Part shown: one piece after another, positions 27,606 to 36,543 of the stretch
Position numbering within the stretch: position 1 is the first letter of the stretch
Layout: the number at the start of each line of letters is the position of its first letter
From: AP-15 sp963814805
Lineage (GTDB): Bacteria; Pseudomonadota; Alphaproteobacteria; ATCC43930; CGMCC-115725
Direction of reading: 5' to 3'
Length of the DNA: 64,000 nucleotides
Assembly (NCBI GenBank): GCA_963814805.1
Contig: CAWFER010000012.1
Coordinates: forward strand, 124,001-188,000
Program-made: the position numbers and the translations under genes
Notes under the pieces: model-generated
Database searches by the model: none
The model's input: the letters and a program-made list of their open reading frames with translations, nothing else
Told to the model about the DNA's origin: nothing

Positions 27606-28241
27606 CGCCGATAGCGCGGTCCGGGTGTCGCGGGCGAGCCCGATCAGAGCCGAGACCTGGCGCGGCCGCCGCAGCACCGAGGCGACAACGCGGGCTAGAT
27701 TCGGGGCGCCGTCGTCGGCGAGCGGGATCAGCGCGGCCGGCGGCAATTCGCGCGACGCCGCGTCGGCGATCGCGCGCACGACGACAAACGGGAGGCCGGC
27801 GGCCGAGGCAATGCGGGCGACGACATCGCTTTCGAGGTCGACCGCGAGCGCCCCGGTTTCGGTCCATGCCCGGCGCTTTTCGGCCGCTGTCGCGAGAATG
27901 CCGGGAGCTCCCAGCACCGCTCCTTCGAGCGCGCCGATGCAGCCGGCGAGGCCGGCGACGCGACGCGCGAATGGCGGCGGCGCACGCCAACTGCGGCCGC
28001 CGGCAACGACCTGGGTCGAAAGGATCAAATCTCCCGAGCGCAGCTCCGGCGAAAGCGCCCCGGCGATGCCAAAGCTGACGAGGCAGCTGGCTCGCCCGAC
28101 CGCGTTTTCGACCAATGCCGCGGTGCGGATGCGGTCGCCGCCGCCGACGATGGCGGAGAATCCGGCGGCTCGGGCGATCCTGGCTTCCACCGCGAGACCG
28201 CAGACGCAGAGCGTCGCGGCCAATCCTCTCGCCTCGGGCAA
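27558..28241 (-). CDS. hpnG: HpnG, adenosylhopane nucleosidase/phosphorylase
   Basis: 227 residues, PNP/UDP-family fold: LVSFGIAGALSPELRSGDLI near residue 55 and VDLESDVVARIASAAGLPF near residue 134, where the Glu is a ribose-binding residue. HpnG removes adenine from adenosylhopane to give ribosylhopane (published function). The start is a TTG at 28241 behind GGGGAT; no ATG fits. It follows shc by 15 bases and converges with, and overlaps, hpnH, whose product is its substrate. Confidence 0.88.
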   Translation of the reverse strand: MPEARGLAATLCVCGLAVEARIARAAGFSAIVGGGDRIRTAALVENAVGRASCLVSFGIAGALSPELRSGDLILSTQVVAGGRSWRAPPPFARRVAGLAGCIGALEGAVLGAPGILATAAEKRRAWTETGALAVDLESDVVARIASAAGLPFVVVRAIADAASRELPPAALIPLADDGAPNLARVVASVLRRPRQVSALIGLARDTRTALSALAGAARALHGLAALA

Positions 28242-28256
28242 GATCCCCGCCAGGGC

Positions 28257-30263
28257 TCAAATGCCGAATGGCGCCTGGGCCGAGTTGGCGTTCATCAGAC
28301 GGCGATAGCGGGCCAGCGCCCAGAGCGGGAAATAGACGCGGTAGCCGTGATAGCGCAGAAAGAAGACGCGCGGAAAGCCGACCGCGGTGAACCACGGCTC
28401 GTCCCAGGTTCCGCTCGGGTTCTGGGTCGCGATCAGATAGGCGACGCCGCGGGCCGCGGCCGGATTATCGGCTTCGCCCGCCGCCATCAGGCCGAGCAGC
28501 GCCCAGGCTGTCTGCGACGGCGTGCCGTAGGGCGCCTCGCCATGCGGGGCGCCAGGCCAGTACGATCCTTCGGCTTCGCCCCAGCCGCCATCGGGGCGCT
28601 GCCGGGCGAGCAGCCAGGCGACCGCGCGGCGGACCTCCGGCGCTGCGGGATCGATGCCGGCGGCGTTGAAAGCGGCCAGCACCGACCAGGTTCCGTAGAT
28701 GTAGTTCGTGCCCCAGCGCCCGAACCAGCTGCCGTCGGCCTCCTGCTCGCGCCGCAGAAAGCCGATGGCGGCGGCGACGGCCGGATGTTCTGCGCGATAG
28801 CCGAGCTGGCAAAGCAGCCCGAGGCAGCGCGCGCTGACATCGGCCGTCGGTGGGTCGAGCAGCGCGCCGTGATCGGCAAACGGAATATGGTTCAGGTAAT
28901 CGTGCGTATTGTCGGCGTCGAAGGAGCCCCACCCGCCGTTGCGGCTCTGCATGCCGAGGATCCATTCGGCCGCCCGCTCGAGCGCCGGGCGATAGCGCGC
29001 CCGATCGAAACGGTCGAGCGCCAGAGCGACCGCGGCGGTGTCGTCGACATCGGGGTAATGGGGGTTCTCATATTGGAAAGCCCAGCCGCCGGGGCGCAGG
29101 CCCGGCCGGGTCATCGCCCAATCGCCGATCACGTCGACCACCTGCTTTCCGGCGAGCCATTGAAGCGCCCGGTCGATCGGCTGGTCGAGACGCTGGTGTG
29201 CGAGAGGGGGGTCCGCGGCGTCCATCAGCGCGTGGCAGGCGAGCGCCGTATCCCAGACCGGCGACAGGCAGGGTTGGCAATAACTGCGTTGATCGGCGTG
29301 CACGACGAGTTTGTCGACCGCCGCTGCGGCCGTCGTCCAAGCCGGGTGGTCGCGCGCATATCCTAGGCACTCGAACATCATCAGCGAGTTCGCCATCGCC
29401 GGAAAAATCCCGCCGAGGCCGTCTTCGCCGTTGAGGCGCTCGGTCACAAAGGCGACGGCCCTGTCGATCGCGCGCTGTCGCGACCCGGCGGGAAAGAACG
29501 GCTCGGCGATGCGCACCACCCGGTCGAGCACGGCAAAAGCCAGCGCCAGCGGCGAGCGGGTCGGCCCGGCGATCCAGTCGCGCACCCCCTCCGGCGGCTC
29601 GACGAACAGCTCGCGGATCGTGACCCCATGCGGGTTGCGGGCGCGCGGGCGCAGCGCCATCAGCACCAAAAGCGGCGCCAGCACGGCGCGCGACCAATAG
29701 GAGACCTTGGCGATGTGAAACGGCGACCAGCCGGGCAGCAGCATGATCTCGACCGGCATCACCGGAACCGCGCGCCATGGCGCCTCGCCAAACAAGGCGA
29801 GCGTTATCCGGGTGAAGACATTGCACCGTCGCGCGCCGCCGCGCGCCAGGATCGCCGTCCGCGCGCGCGCCATGTGCGGCGCCTCGATCGGGTCGCCGGC
29901 CGCCTTCAGCGCGAAATAGGCCTTGACCGAGCTGCTGATATCGAGCGCGCCGCCGTAATAGAGCGGCCAGCCGCCGTCCTCGCCTTGCTGGGCGCGGATG
30001 AATTGCGCCATGCTCGCCTGAAGCTCCGGGTCGATCCGACCGAGGTAATGCTGCAGAAGAATGTATTCGGCCGGGATCGTCACGTCGGCTTCGAGCTCGA
30101 AAACCCAATGACCATCCGCATGCTGCGAGGCCAGCAGCGCTTCGACGGCGCGGCCGATCGCCCCGGCGAGCTTCCCCGGGAGCGGCGTCGCGTCGTCGCC
30201 GGGTCCGCCGTTGCTGACGATCGGCCTCCGCCGTGCCGATATGTCGTTGATCGCACTATTCAT
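28257..30263 (-). CDS. shc: Squalene-hopene cyclase (HpnF/Shc)
   Basis: 668 residues, full length. The catalytic DVDDTA motif is at 405-410, and several QW repeats are visible (for example QQGEDGGWPLYYGG near 92, QSRNGGWGSFDADN near 440, and RQRPDGGWGEAEGSYW). It cyclises squalene to hopene and diplopterol at the membrane. The frame is unbroken across all 2 kb, unlike the genes upstream. The ATG at 30263 overlaps the hpnE stop as ATGA. Confidence 0.97.
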   Translation of the reverse strand: MNSAINDISARRRPIVSNGGPGDDATPLPGKLAGAIGRAVEALLASQHADGHWVFELEADVTIPAEYILLQHYLGRIDPELQASMAQFIRAQQGEDGGWPLYYGGALDISSSVKAYFALKAAGDPIEAPHMARARTAILARGGARRCNVFTRITLALFGEAPWRAVPVMPVEIMLLPGWSPFHIAKVSYWSRAVLAPLLVLMALRPRARNPHGVTIRELFVEPPEGVRDWIAGPTRSPLALAFAVLDRVVRIAEPFFPAGSRQRAIDRAVAFVTERLNGEDGLGGIFPAMANSLMMFECLGYARDHPAWTTAAAAVDKLVVHADQRSYCQPCLSPVWDTALACHALMDAADPPLAHQRLDQPIDRALQWLAGKQVVDVIGDWAMTRPGLRPGGWAFQYENPHYPDVDDTAAVALALDRFDRARYRPALERAAEWILGMQSRNGGWGSFDADNTHDYLNHIPFADHGALLDPPTADVSARCLGLLCQLGYRAEHPAVAAAIGFLRREQEADGSWFGRWGTNYIYGTWSVLAAFNAAGIDPAAPEVRRAVAWLLARQRPDGGWGEAEGSYWPGAPHGEAPYGTPSQTAWALLGLMAAGEADNPAAARGVAYLIATQNPSGTWDEPWFTAVGFPRVFFLRYHGYRVYFPLWALARYRRLMNANSAQAPFGI

Positions 30264-31621
30264 GAAAGGGTGCGCCGCCGCTCTCTGTCGGTCCCGATGG
30301 TCGCCTCGACGCCGCCCCCGACGCCGGTCGGCGCCGGCACGGGGTTCGCCGGCCGGGCGCCCAGGACTTGCTGCGCTGCGGTAAAGCCGGAGGCGATAGC
30401 CCCTTCGATCGTTGCCGGCAAGCCGGTATCGGTGTAGTCGCCGGCAAGCAGGAGGTTGGGCCAGCGCGTTGTCGTCCCCGGTCGCCGCCGCAGCTGCTCC
30501 GGGCTCGCCAGAAAGGTCGCCCGCCGCTCCTTGATGATGCGCGCCGGCGGCACCGGCGACAGCGGCAGCCGGTACGCCAGCGCCACGTCGCGCCACAAGC
30601 ATCTGGCGCAGCGCTTCGGCCGGGCGATCGACGATGCGGTCGGCGGCGCTGACCGTTACCGACAACACCTCGCGCTTGCGAAAGATCCATTCCGCGGCGC
30701 CCTCGATCACGCCGACGAACAGCGGCGATTCGGGCGGCGGCGGCGGCGCGGTAATGGGCATTGACGATCGGCGAATAGGCGTCGGGCGTGGTCAGAGCCG
30801 GCACCAGCCGCGCGGCAACCAAGGGCGGCACAGCGAGGATTATCCGGTCGTCGTCGCCGAGCGCCACCGAACCCGCTTCGAACGCCAGCCCCGAGACCTG
30901 ATCCGCGGCAAAGTCCAGCGCCCGCAGCCGGGCGCCGAGGCGGATCTCGCCGCCATGCGCGCGCAAGGTCGCCAGCGCCGGATCGACAAACGTCTCGGAT
31001 AGGCCCTCGCGCGGCGCCAGCGGCCGGCACGCCGCGCCGCCGCGGCCGAGCGTTTCGACCAGGATATCCCAGAATAGCCGGGCCGAGGCGCGCTCGACGC
31101 TGGTATTCAGCGCGGCGACGGCGAGCGGCTCCCACAGGCGGCGGAACAGCCGGCGCCGCCGGTCCAACGCCTCGGTGATCGTCGCCGAGGGACCGACCCA
31201 GCGCAGCGCCAGCGCCGCCACATAGTCGATGGCGCGGGTGTCCGGGACACGCCTCGCCCGCCGCAAAATCCACCACGGCACGGCGCCGCGGTTCGGCCGC
31301 AAATTCCAGCGCCGGCCGCTGACGGCGTCAAAAAATGCAAAGTCCGCGTTCGGGCGGTCCCTCCAAGGTGTCGCGCGCGCCGATCTGTTCGAGATAATCG
31401 AGCGCCCGGCGATTGCCGGCGAGCAGCAGGTGGTTGCCGTTGTCGATGCGGCAGCCGAGTTCGGGATCGAAATACGAGCGGCACCGACCGCCGGCGTGGT
31501 CGCTGGCTTCATAAAGGCGCACCCGGCGCCCCTTGACAGCCAATGCGACCGCCGCGGCGAGCCCCGCCAAACCGGCGCCGACGACATGCACCAACCCCGC
31601 CGCGGTCGAGCCGCCGTTCAT
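30260..31621 (-). CDS. hpnE: HpnE, hydroxysqualene dehydroxylase (three frameshifts)
   Basis: An FAD-binding start (LVHVVGAGLAGLAAAVALAV) runs to LEQIGARDTLEG. It continues in a second frame from RPNADFAFFDAVSGRRW to SPIVNAHYRAA, in a third from PESPLFVGVIEGAAEW to EALRQML, and in a fourth from WRDVALAYRLPL to the stop. Breaks are near 31357 (extra G), 30750 (within a GCC run) and 30608 (extra T); each is a one-base change. Repaired length is about 453 residues. HpnE reduces hydroxysqualene to squalene after HpnC and HpnD (published). The ATG overlaps the hpnD stop as ATGA. Confidence 0.85.
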
Positions 31622-32497
31622 AACAGACCGTGGCGCAGCACCAGCCAGAGCTTGCGCGGTTTGCTGAGGCTGACCCGCGCCGCCGGGTCGCGCCAGCCGC
31701 GGCGCGACAGTTCGCGCAGGGTGGCGTGGTAGACCGCGCTCATCAGCGCGGCCGGCCGCATCGGCCGCCGCCGGCATTGCGCGATCGCCCGCGCGCTGTC
31801 GGCGAAATGCGCCTCGGCGATCGCCGCGATCTCGCGGCAGATTGCCGGCAGCGCCGGATGACGCAGCACGGCCAGCGGCTCGGCGCTCGCCGATACCGTG
31901 TCGCTCAAGGAGCTCACGCGGCAAATAGAGCCGGCCGCGGCGGGCGTCCTCGTCGAGATCGCGCAGGATGTTGGTCAGCTGCAAAGCCCGGCCGAGCGAG
32001 TGGGCGACCCGGTGCGCCGCGTCGCTCGGATCGCCGAAGATGTGGACCGAGAGATCGCCGACCGCACTTGCGACCCGAGCGCAATAGAGGTCGAGCCTCG
32101 CCAGGTCGGGGGCGCGGATGTCCTCTCGCGCATCCATCTCCATGCCGTCGAGGACCGCGAGGAAATCTTCCCGACGCAGGCGATAGCGTCGCACCGGCTC
32201 GTGCAAGGCGCGGGCGACGAGGTGGCGCGGCCGGTCGGCATAGAGCGCCTCGATCTCGTCGCGCCAGTCGGCCAGCGCAGCGAGCTTGTGCGCCGCCGGA
32301 CGGTCGCCGTCGGCGATGTCGTCGACCTCGCGACACCAGGCGTAGACCGCGTACATGGCGTTGCGGCGGTCGCGCGGCAGGAGCCGCATCGCCCAGTAAA
32401 ACGAGGTTCCGGCCGCCGCGACCCGGTTGCGAATGGTCTGGCGCAGCGCGGCGTCATCGGGTTCACCGGCGACGCTATAGAACGCCGCGTCGCTCAC
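31618..32497 (-). CDS. hpnD: HpnD, presqualene diphosphate synthase (single frameshift)
   Basis: GTG start at 32497 overlapping the hpnC stop (GTGA). Squalene/phytoene synthase motifs are REVDDIADG and LTNILRDLDEDARRGRLYLP. After ERHGI the sequence continues one base later as ASAEPLAVLRHPALPAICRE and ends LSKPRKLWLVLRHGLL. Removing one G near 31887 gives about 292 residues. HpnD condenses two farnesyl diphosphates to presqualene diphosphate in the HpnCDE route to squalene (published). Confidence 0.9.
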
Positions 32498-33360
32498 CCT
32501 TGCATCCCACGCGCGACCCCGCGCACAAAGGCCGCGAGAAAATCGGTCTTGCCGAGCCCGACCCGGCCAGCCAGCGGGTCGCCGCGGCGCAGATGGCGCA
32601 GCAGCCGCGCCGCCAGTTCGGTGATGACCGCGCATTCGAGCCGCAACCCCGGGGCCTCGACCTGCGGCGCCAACCCGCGCGCGGCGGCGACCAGGACGGC
32701 GGTCCGCTCGATCAGGGCGTCGAGCACCCGGCGCAGCGCCGGGCTCGACTGCGCGGCGGCCAGCGCCTCGACCCCGATCCCGGCGGCGACAAGGTCGGAG
32801 GTCGGCAGGTAGACCCGGTCGAGCCGGCGGTAATCCTCGGCGCAATCCTGCAGGTGGTTGAGCACCTGCAATGCCGAGCACAGCGCATCGGAGGCGGGCC
32901 AGGTCTCGCGACTTTCGCCGTGCAGATCGAGCAGCTGCCGACCGACCGGCGAGGCCGAATAGCGGCAATATTCCATCAGCTCCTCCCAGTCGCGATAGCG
33001 CCGCTGTTCGGCGTCGCGGCGGAAGGCGCGCAATACGTCGCGGCAGTGCTGCGCGGTCGTCCCGGTGGCGATCAGGCTTTGCCGCATCGCGGCGGCGGCC
33101 GGGGCATCCTCGCCCGGCGCCCCGTCGAGCACGGCGGCCATGCGGTCGAGCCGGCGGATCTTGTCCGCAGCGGCCAGCGCCGGGTTGTCGGCGATGTCGT
33201 CGGCGTTGCGGGCAAAGCGGTAGAAGGCATGGACATGCGCGCGCAAATCGCGCCGGATCAGCCACGAGCCGACTGGGAAATTCTCAGCCCCGCGCCATTT
33301 GCCCGATGGCGTCTCGACATTCCCGCGGTCTTGTGTCCCCAGCTCTGCCGCCGCAATCAT
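32494..33360 (-). CDS. hpnC: HpnC, hydroxysqualene synthase
   Basis: 288 residues, intact. KWRGAENFPVGSWLIRRDLR marks the N-terminus; RFARNADDIADNP is the first Asp-rich motif and LNHLQDCAEDYRRLDRVYLP the second. HpnC converts presqualene diphosphate to hydroxysqualene (published). Its ATG overlaps the hpnA stop (ATGA) and its stop overlaps the hpnD GTG, so translation is coupled at both ends. Confidence 0.93.
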   Translation of the reverse strand: MIAAAELGTQDRGNVETPSGKWRGAENFPVGSWLIRRDLRAHVHAFYRFARNADDIADNPALAAADKIRRLDRMAAVLDGAPGEDAPAAAAMRQSLIATGTTAQHCRDVLRAFRRDAEQRRYRDWEELMEYCRYSASPVGRQLLDLHGESRETWPASDALCSALQVLNHLQDCAEDYRRLDRVYLPTSDLVAAGIGVEALAAAQSSPALRRVLDALIERTAVLVAAARGLAPQVEAPGLRLECAVITELAARLLRHLRRGDPLAGRVGLGKTDFLAAFVRGVARGMQG

Positions 33361-34380
33361 TCCAGATATCCGTTGGCCGCAAACCAGCCGACCGCATCGG
33401 CGATCGCGTCCCGCGCCGGGCGCGGCCGATAGCCAAATTCGCGCGATGCTTTCGCCGATGAGAAATACATCTTCTTTTTGGCCATGCGAACCCCGTCCAG
33501 CGTGGTGAAGGGCTCGCGCCCGCTGAGCCGCGCCGCGAGCTCGGCCGCGACCGCGACGGCAAAGGCCACCGCCTAGCGGGACTTTGAGGCGCGGCGGCCG
33601 CCGGCCGACCCTCCTCGCGACCTCGCCCAGGATTTCGGCCAGCGCCAGGTTTTCGCCGCCGAGAATATAGCGCTCGCCGATCCGGCCCAATTCGGCCGCG
33701 GCGAGATGGCCGGCGGCGACGTCGTCGACGTGCACGATGTTGAGCCCGGTATCGACAAAGCCCGGCAGGTGGCCGCGCGCGGCTTCGAGAATCAGCCGCC
33801 CGGTCGGCGTCGGCTTCAGGTCGCGCGGACCCACCGGGGTCGACGGATTGACGATGACCGCCGGCAGCCGGCGTTCATCGATCAGCTGGCGCACGATGTT
33901 CTCGGCCTGGAATTTCGACTGCTTGTACGGCCCGATCAAATCGGCGAATCGGCCGGGCGTGTCCTCGTCGGCGATGCCGCCGGGAACCAGGCCGAGGGTG
34001 GCGACGCTGCTGGTATAAACGATGCGCTCGACGCCGGCGGCGAGCGCCGCGCTCATCAATTCGCGCGTGCCCTCGACATTGGCGCGGAACATGGCGGCCG
34101 GGTCGGGAACCCACAGCCGGTAATCGGCGGCGACGTGGAACAGATAGCGGCAGCCGGCGACGGCGCGGGCCAGCGAGGGCGCATCCTCCATCGCGCCCTC
34201 GGCGATTTCGACCGACAAGCCGGCGAGGTTGCGGCGGTCGCCGCCGGGACGGGCCAGCACCCGCAGGCGATGGCCGCGGTTCAGCAACGCCCGCACTACC
34301 GCGGAGCCGACGAACCCGGTCGCCCCGGTGACGAGGCACAAGCCCGGCGCGAGCGGCCTTGTCGTTCGCGCCGCCGTCAT
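33357..34380 (-). CDS. hpnA: HpnA, hopanoid-associated NAD-dependent sugar epimerase (single frameshift)
   Basis: SDR fold with GATGFVGSAV near residue 18, active-site Tyr and Lys in YKQSK, and NIVHVDDVAAGHLAAAE. After PRLKVPL the sequence continues one base later as AVAFAVAVAAELAARLSGRE and ends GWFAANGYLE. Removing one base near 33573 restores about 340 residues. HpnA is predicted to modify the sugar-derived part of hopanoid head groups. It is the first gene of the coupled hpnA-C-D-E-shc-hpnG string. Confidence 0.88.
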
Positions 34381-34500
34381 TCCGGAGCGCGAGCCCGGCT
34401 CGCCAGCCCGGAATCTATGGACATCGCCTCGTGAAAGTTGGCTGCCGTCAGGTGTTCATGGGTTTCGGGCCTGTCCCTCTCGGCCATCCCGGAATGACGA
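34378..34500. repeat. REP-like inverted repeat upstream of hpnA
   Basis: CATTCCGGAGCGCGAGCCCGG at the left edge and CTCTCGGCCATCCCGGAATG at the right are imperfect inverted arms about 80 bases apart. The element fills most of the hpnA-ccmI gap and overlaps the first codon of hpnA. No promoter is evident within it. Confidence 0.55.
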
Positions 34501-34567
34501 TTGCTATGGTTAAAGACCAGATCGGCGCAAATCTGCCCGGCACCGGCGAGAGCGACGCCCGAAATGC

Positions 34568-36079
34568 TCAATGCAGCGCCGCGAGCCGGCGCTGCACCAG
34601 CGCGCGGCGGCTGTCGCCGGGCGGCAGCGCGCCGAGCAGCCTGGTCCAATAGCCGGCCGCCCGAGAGCGATCGCCGCTCTGGGCGGCGGCGAGACCCAGA
34701 TACCACAGCGCGTTCGGCTCTTTGCTGTCGAGGGCGTTGATCTGGGTCGCCACAGCGACGAGCTCGGGGCTCGGCCGGTCTTCGCTCGACGCTGCCGGCG
34801 AGCGCCTGCATGATAGGCTTCGAGCAATGCGAGATTGCCCGGGAATTGCGCATTCCCTTCTTTGAGCGCGGCGAGCGAATCGGCGGTGCGTCCGAGCCCG
34901 GCGAAGCTCGTGGGCGCGGGCGATCCAGCCCTGCGCGTCCTGCGGCGGCGGCGCCGCCGCTGTCGCCGGTGGAACCGCATTCGGCGAGGTCGCACCGGGC
35001 GTCGGCTTCGCGGGCGCGCGCCGCCTGCGCCTTGTCGGGCTCGCCCAGCACGTCGTAGGCGCGGGCAAGGCGCGCCCACCCGGCCTTGTCCTCGGGGCGC
35101 CGTTCGAGCTGCCGGGCGAGGCGCTCGACCATGCCGCGGATCATCGCCTGGCGCTGTTCCGGCGACAGCGATTGGGCGGCGGCGACGTCCTGCGCGCTCG
35201 GTCCAGGAGGCGCGGCGGCGGGCTCGGCCGCCGACTTCGCCGGCGGTCCGCTCGGCGCCAGCTCGGCGAGCCGGTCGGCGACGGTCTGGCGCCATGGCGC
35301 GTCGGCCGGGGCAGATGCCAGCAGGGCCTGCAATTGCTTGCGCGCTCCGGCGGCGTCGCCCCCTTGCAGCATCGCGTCGGCCGCGGTAATAGCGCGAGCG
35401 CGGATCGTTGGGGGCTTTGGCGAACTCCGCCTCGGCGGCCGGCGTCACCGTGCCCTGGGCTGCGAGCACCAGCACCTCGCCGAGCTCGGCGTGCAAGCCG
35501 CTCTCGCCCGGCGCCAAGGCGATGGCATGGGCATAGGCGTCGCGCGCCTCGGAGAAGCGGCCGAGCGCCGCCAGGGTGCGGGCGAGCAGGACCCAGCCTT
35601 TGAGATCGCCGGGCGCCTGTTGCAGATGCGTCTCGATGCGGTCGGCCGCGGCGGCGAGCTCGGCCGCGCCATGCGGCGGCAGCGCGTCGGTCGCGGCGCT
35701 GCGATCGACGGCGCTGGGCGTGCCGACCGCGAAATAGACGGCGATCGCCGCCGCCGGCAGCACTGCGGCGATGCCGATCGCGGCGCCGATCCGCCACGAC
35801 GTTTCCGCGCCACGACCGGCCGCCACCGTGATCCCGGCATCGCCGCGCTCCGCCGCCGCCAGCATCCGCCGGGTGATGTCGCTGCGCGCCGCCGTGGCCT
35901 GTTCGGGTGTCAGCCGGCCCTGCGCCAGCTCGGCATCGATGTCGGCGAGCTGCCGGCGAAACAGCACCGGCGCCGGTTCCTCGGTCGCTGTCGGGCCGCG
36001 GCTGGCGGACCAGCGGGCGCAGCAGAGCCAGCAGCGCCGCCAGGGTCAGGAGCCCGGCGACGATCCAGAACCAGACCAT
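34568..36079 (-). CDS. ccmI: CcmI, cytochrome c maturation TPR protein (about six frameshifts)
   Basis: Starts MVWFWIVAGLLTLAALLALL (TM1), then jumps frame to LFRRQLADIDAELAQGRLTP and TM2 AIGIAAVLPAAAIAVYFAVG. The TPR part is spread over further frames: GWVLLARTLAALGRFSEARD, then MLQGGDAAGARKQLQALLA, GWARLARAYDVLGEPDKAQ, LAALKEGNAQFPGNLALLEA and LDSKEPNALWYLGLAAAQSG. Every switch is in the same direction and is repaired by deleting one base; six are needed, leaving about 501 residues. CcmI holds apocytochrome c for the CcmFH heme lyase (published). Overlaps ccmH by 34 bases. Confidence 0.8.
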
Positions 36080-36543
36080 GCGCCTTCGCTCAGCAATGCC
36101 GCGGCCCGCGCGCGCTCGTCCGCGGTCAGCTCCGGCGATATCGGATCGGGGCGCCGCCGCCGCGCCCGCAGCAGCAGCACACAGCCCGCCCCCAGCAGCA
36201 GCGCCGGCGGCCCGAGCCACAACAGCCAGGTCACCGGCTCGAACGGCGGGTCGAGCAGCACAAAGATGCCGTAGCGCGCGACGATGTAGTCGCGCACCTG
36301 TCGGTCGGTATCGCCGGCCACCAGCAGCTTGCGCACCAGGAGGCGCAGATCGTGCGCCAGACCGGCGTTCGACTCCTCGATCGACTGGTTTTGGCATACC
36401 AGGCAGCGCAATTCGCGGCCGATCGCTTCGGCGCGCGCCTCGAGCGCCGGATCGGCGAGCCGCTCGGACGGCTCGAACGCCCAGGCCGCCGACGCCGCGA
36501 ATGCGACCAGCAGCGCCGCCGCCAGCGACAGCCGCCGGATCAT
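36046..36543 (-). CDS. ccmH: CcmH, cytochrome c maturation thioredoxin-like subunit
   Basis: 165 residues. A signal peptide (LSLAAALLVAFAASAAWA) precedes the redox motif LRCLVCQNQSIEESNAGLAHDLR, and a TM helix (WLLWLGPPALLLGAGCVLLL) follows. CcmH reduces the CxxCH disulfide of apocytochrome c. As sequenced it is in the same open frame as ccmF with no stop between them, but a TGA one base out of frame overlaps its ATG (ATGA), so I treat it as a separate gene. Confidence 0.85.
   Translation of the reverse strand: MIRRLSLAAALLVAFAASAAWAFEPSERLADPALEARAEAIGRELRCLVCQNQSIEESNAGLAHDLRLLVRKLLVAGDTDRQVRDYIVARYGIFVLLDPPFEPVTWLLWLGPPALLLGAGCVLLLRARRRRPDPISPELTADERARAAALLSEGAWSGSGSSPGS

Noticed and set aside
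28257..30761. An 834-codon squalene-hopene cyclase with an N-terminal extension
   Set aside because: The first 166 codons are hpnE sequence, in and out of frame; the cyclase starts at 30263 with an ATGA overlap.
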